Positions 22,426-22,606 of a stretch of 22,606 nt of DNA are shown piece after piece (within the stretch, counting starts at the first letter, position 1; each line of letters opens with the position of its first letter). This DNA is from an uncultured Sinobacteraceae bacterium. GTDB taxonomy: Bacteria; Pseudomonadota; Gammaproteobacteria; Steroidobacterales; Steroidobacteraceae. The stretch is from the NCBI GenBank assembly GCA_937902995.1, contig CALEKY010000164.1, positions 1-22,606 on the forward strand, read 5' to 3'. Position numbers and translations under genes: made by a program. The notes beneath the pieces were generated by a model, which saw only the letters and a list, made by a program, of their open reading frames with translations, made no database searches and was not told the origin of the DNA.

Positions 22426-22606
22426 GCGCTGCGCAGCGCTGGCAACAGGCAACAGTCGATACAGTCGACAGTCGCCTCAAGCGCACGCTTCCCTCTTTCC
22501 TTCGTGAGTAGTGAGTGGTGAGTCGTAAGTAGACCCGCGCGATCCGCGCGCTTTCCCGTTTCCCCTTTCCCTTTTCCCTTTCCCTTTTCCCTTTTCCCCT
22601 TTCCCC
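22426..22606. repeat. Composite intergenic word repeat, locus 3 (runs off the window)
   Basis: Downstream of dacB are CAACAGGCAACAGTCGATAC-type words (22442-22475), CTTTCC, the 18-mer TTCGTGAGTAGTGAGTGG (22501-22518), a GCGCG-ATC-CGCGC hairpin (22537-22549) continuing into GCGCGCTTTCC (22546-22556), then a TTTCCC/TTTCCCC tract from 22551 to the window end. Module content matches loci 1 and 2. No gene is seen. The hairpin may terminate dacB. Confidence 0.8.

Overview
The window looks like chromosomal DNA of a high-GC (roughly 60% by eye) Gram-negative proteobacterium. Evidence for this is an outer-membrane-type beta-barrel fragment, a PBP4-type carboxypeptidase, a DksA-like protein, an Entner-Doudoroff cluster, an ECF sigma/anti-sigma pair and AraC, LysR and MocR regulators. 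The gene families and the composite intergenic word repeats ending in TTCCC/TTTCCC tracts suggest a gammaproteobacterium near Xanthomonadales/Steroidobacteraceae. That placement is inference only. I saw no tRNA, rRNA, CRISPR array, transposase gene or prophage. Gene density is high and no gene-free stretch exceeds 300 bases.

Layout. Positions 1-5000: the 3' end of a beta-barrel gene meets an AraC regulator tail to tail. Three minus-strand genes follow: a small membrane protein, a 3-oxoadipyl-CoA thiolase (pcaF-like) and a DksA/TraR zinc-finger protein. A divergent EamA exporter comes next. Positions 5000-9200: a second EamA exporter is divergent from a MocR (GntR-aminotransferase) regulator, with a direct repeat between them that could be the operator. 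Then come repeat locus 1, a two-gene micro-operon of unknown function and a LysR/GcvA-type regulator whose upstream region has three CGTGAAT words 11 bp apart. Positions 9200-11200: an eight-cysteine zinc-ribbon protein, a VOC protein and a pirin. Positions 11200-12930: a DUF6249-like membrane protein, divergent from an ECF sigma factor and its zinc-binding, membrane-anchored anti-sigma factor.

Positions 13100-17200 hold the sugar catabolism block. zwf, pgl and glk lie on the minus strand and eda is divergent, sharing a ~200 bp control region that contains a perfect 9-6-9 palindrome just downstream of a TACAAT box. Together they cover glucose phosphorylation, oxidation to 6-phosphogluconate and KDPG cleavage. 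The dehydratase gene edd is not here. Positions 17200-22600: a GT4-like glycosyltransferase with a 263-residue low-complexity tail and a degenerate EX7E motif, an AlkA-type glycosylase behind a DUF502 membrane protein, and the divergent dacB.

The features most worth a second look are the zwf/eda palindrome, three copies of a modular word repeat placed at gene 3' ends, the zinc-ribbon protein with a duplicated ARAELEALF tail, the GT4 active-site substitutions, and the operator-like repeats next to nearly every regulator. I found no clear defence system or wholly new multi-gene system.
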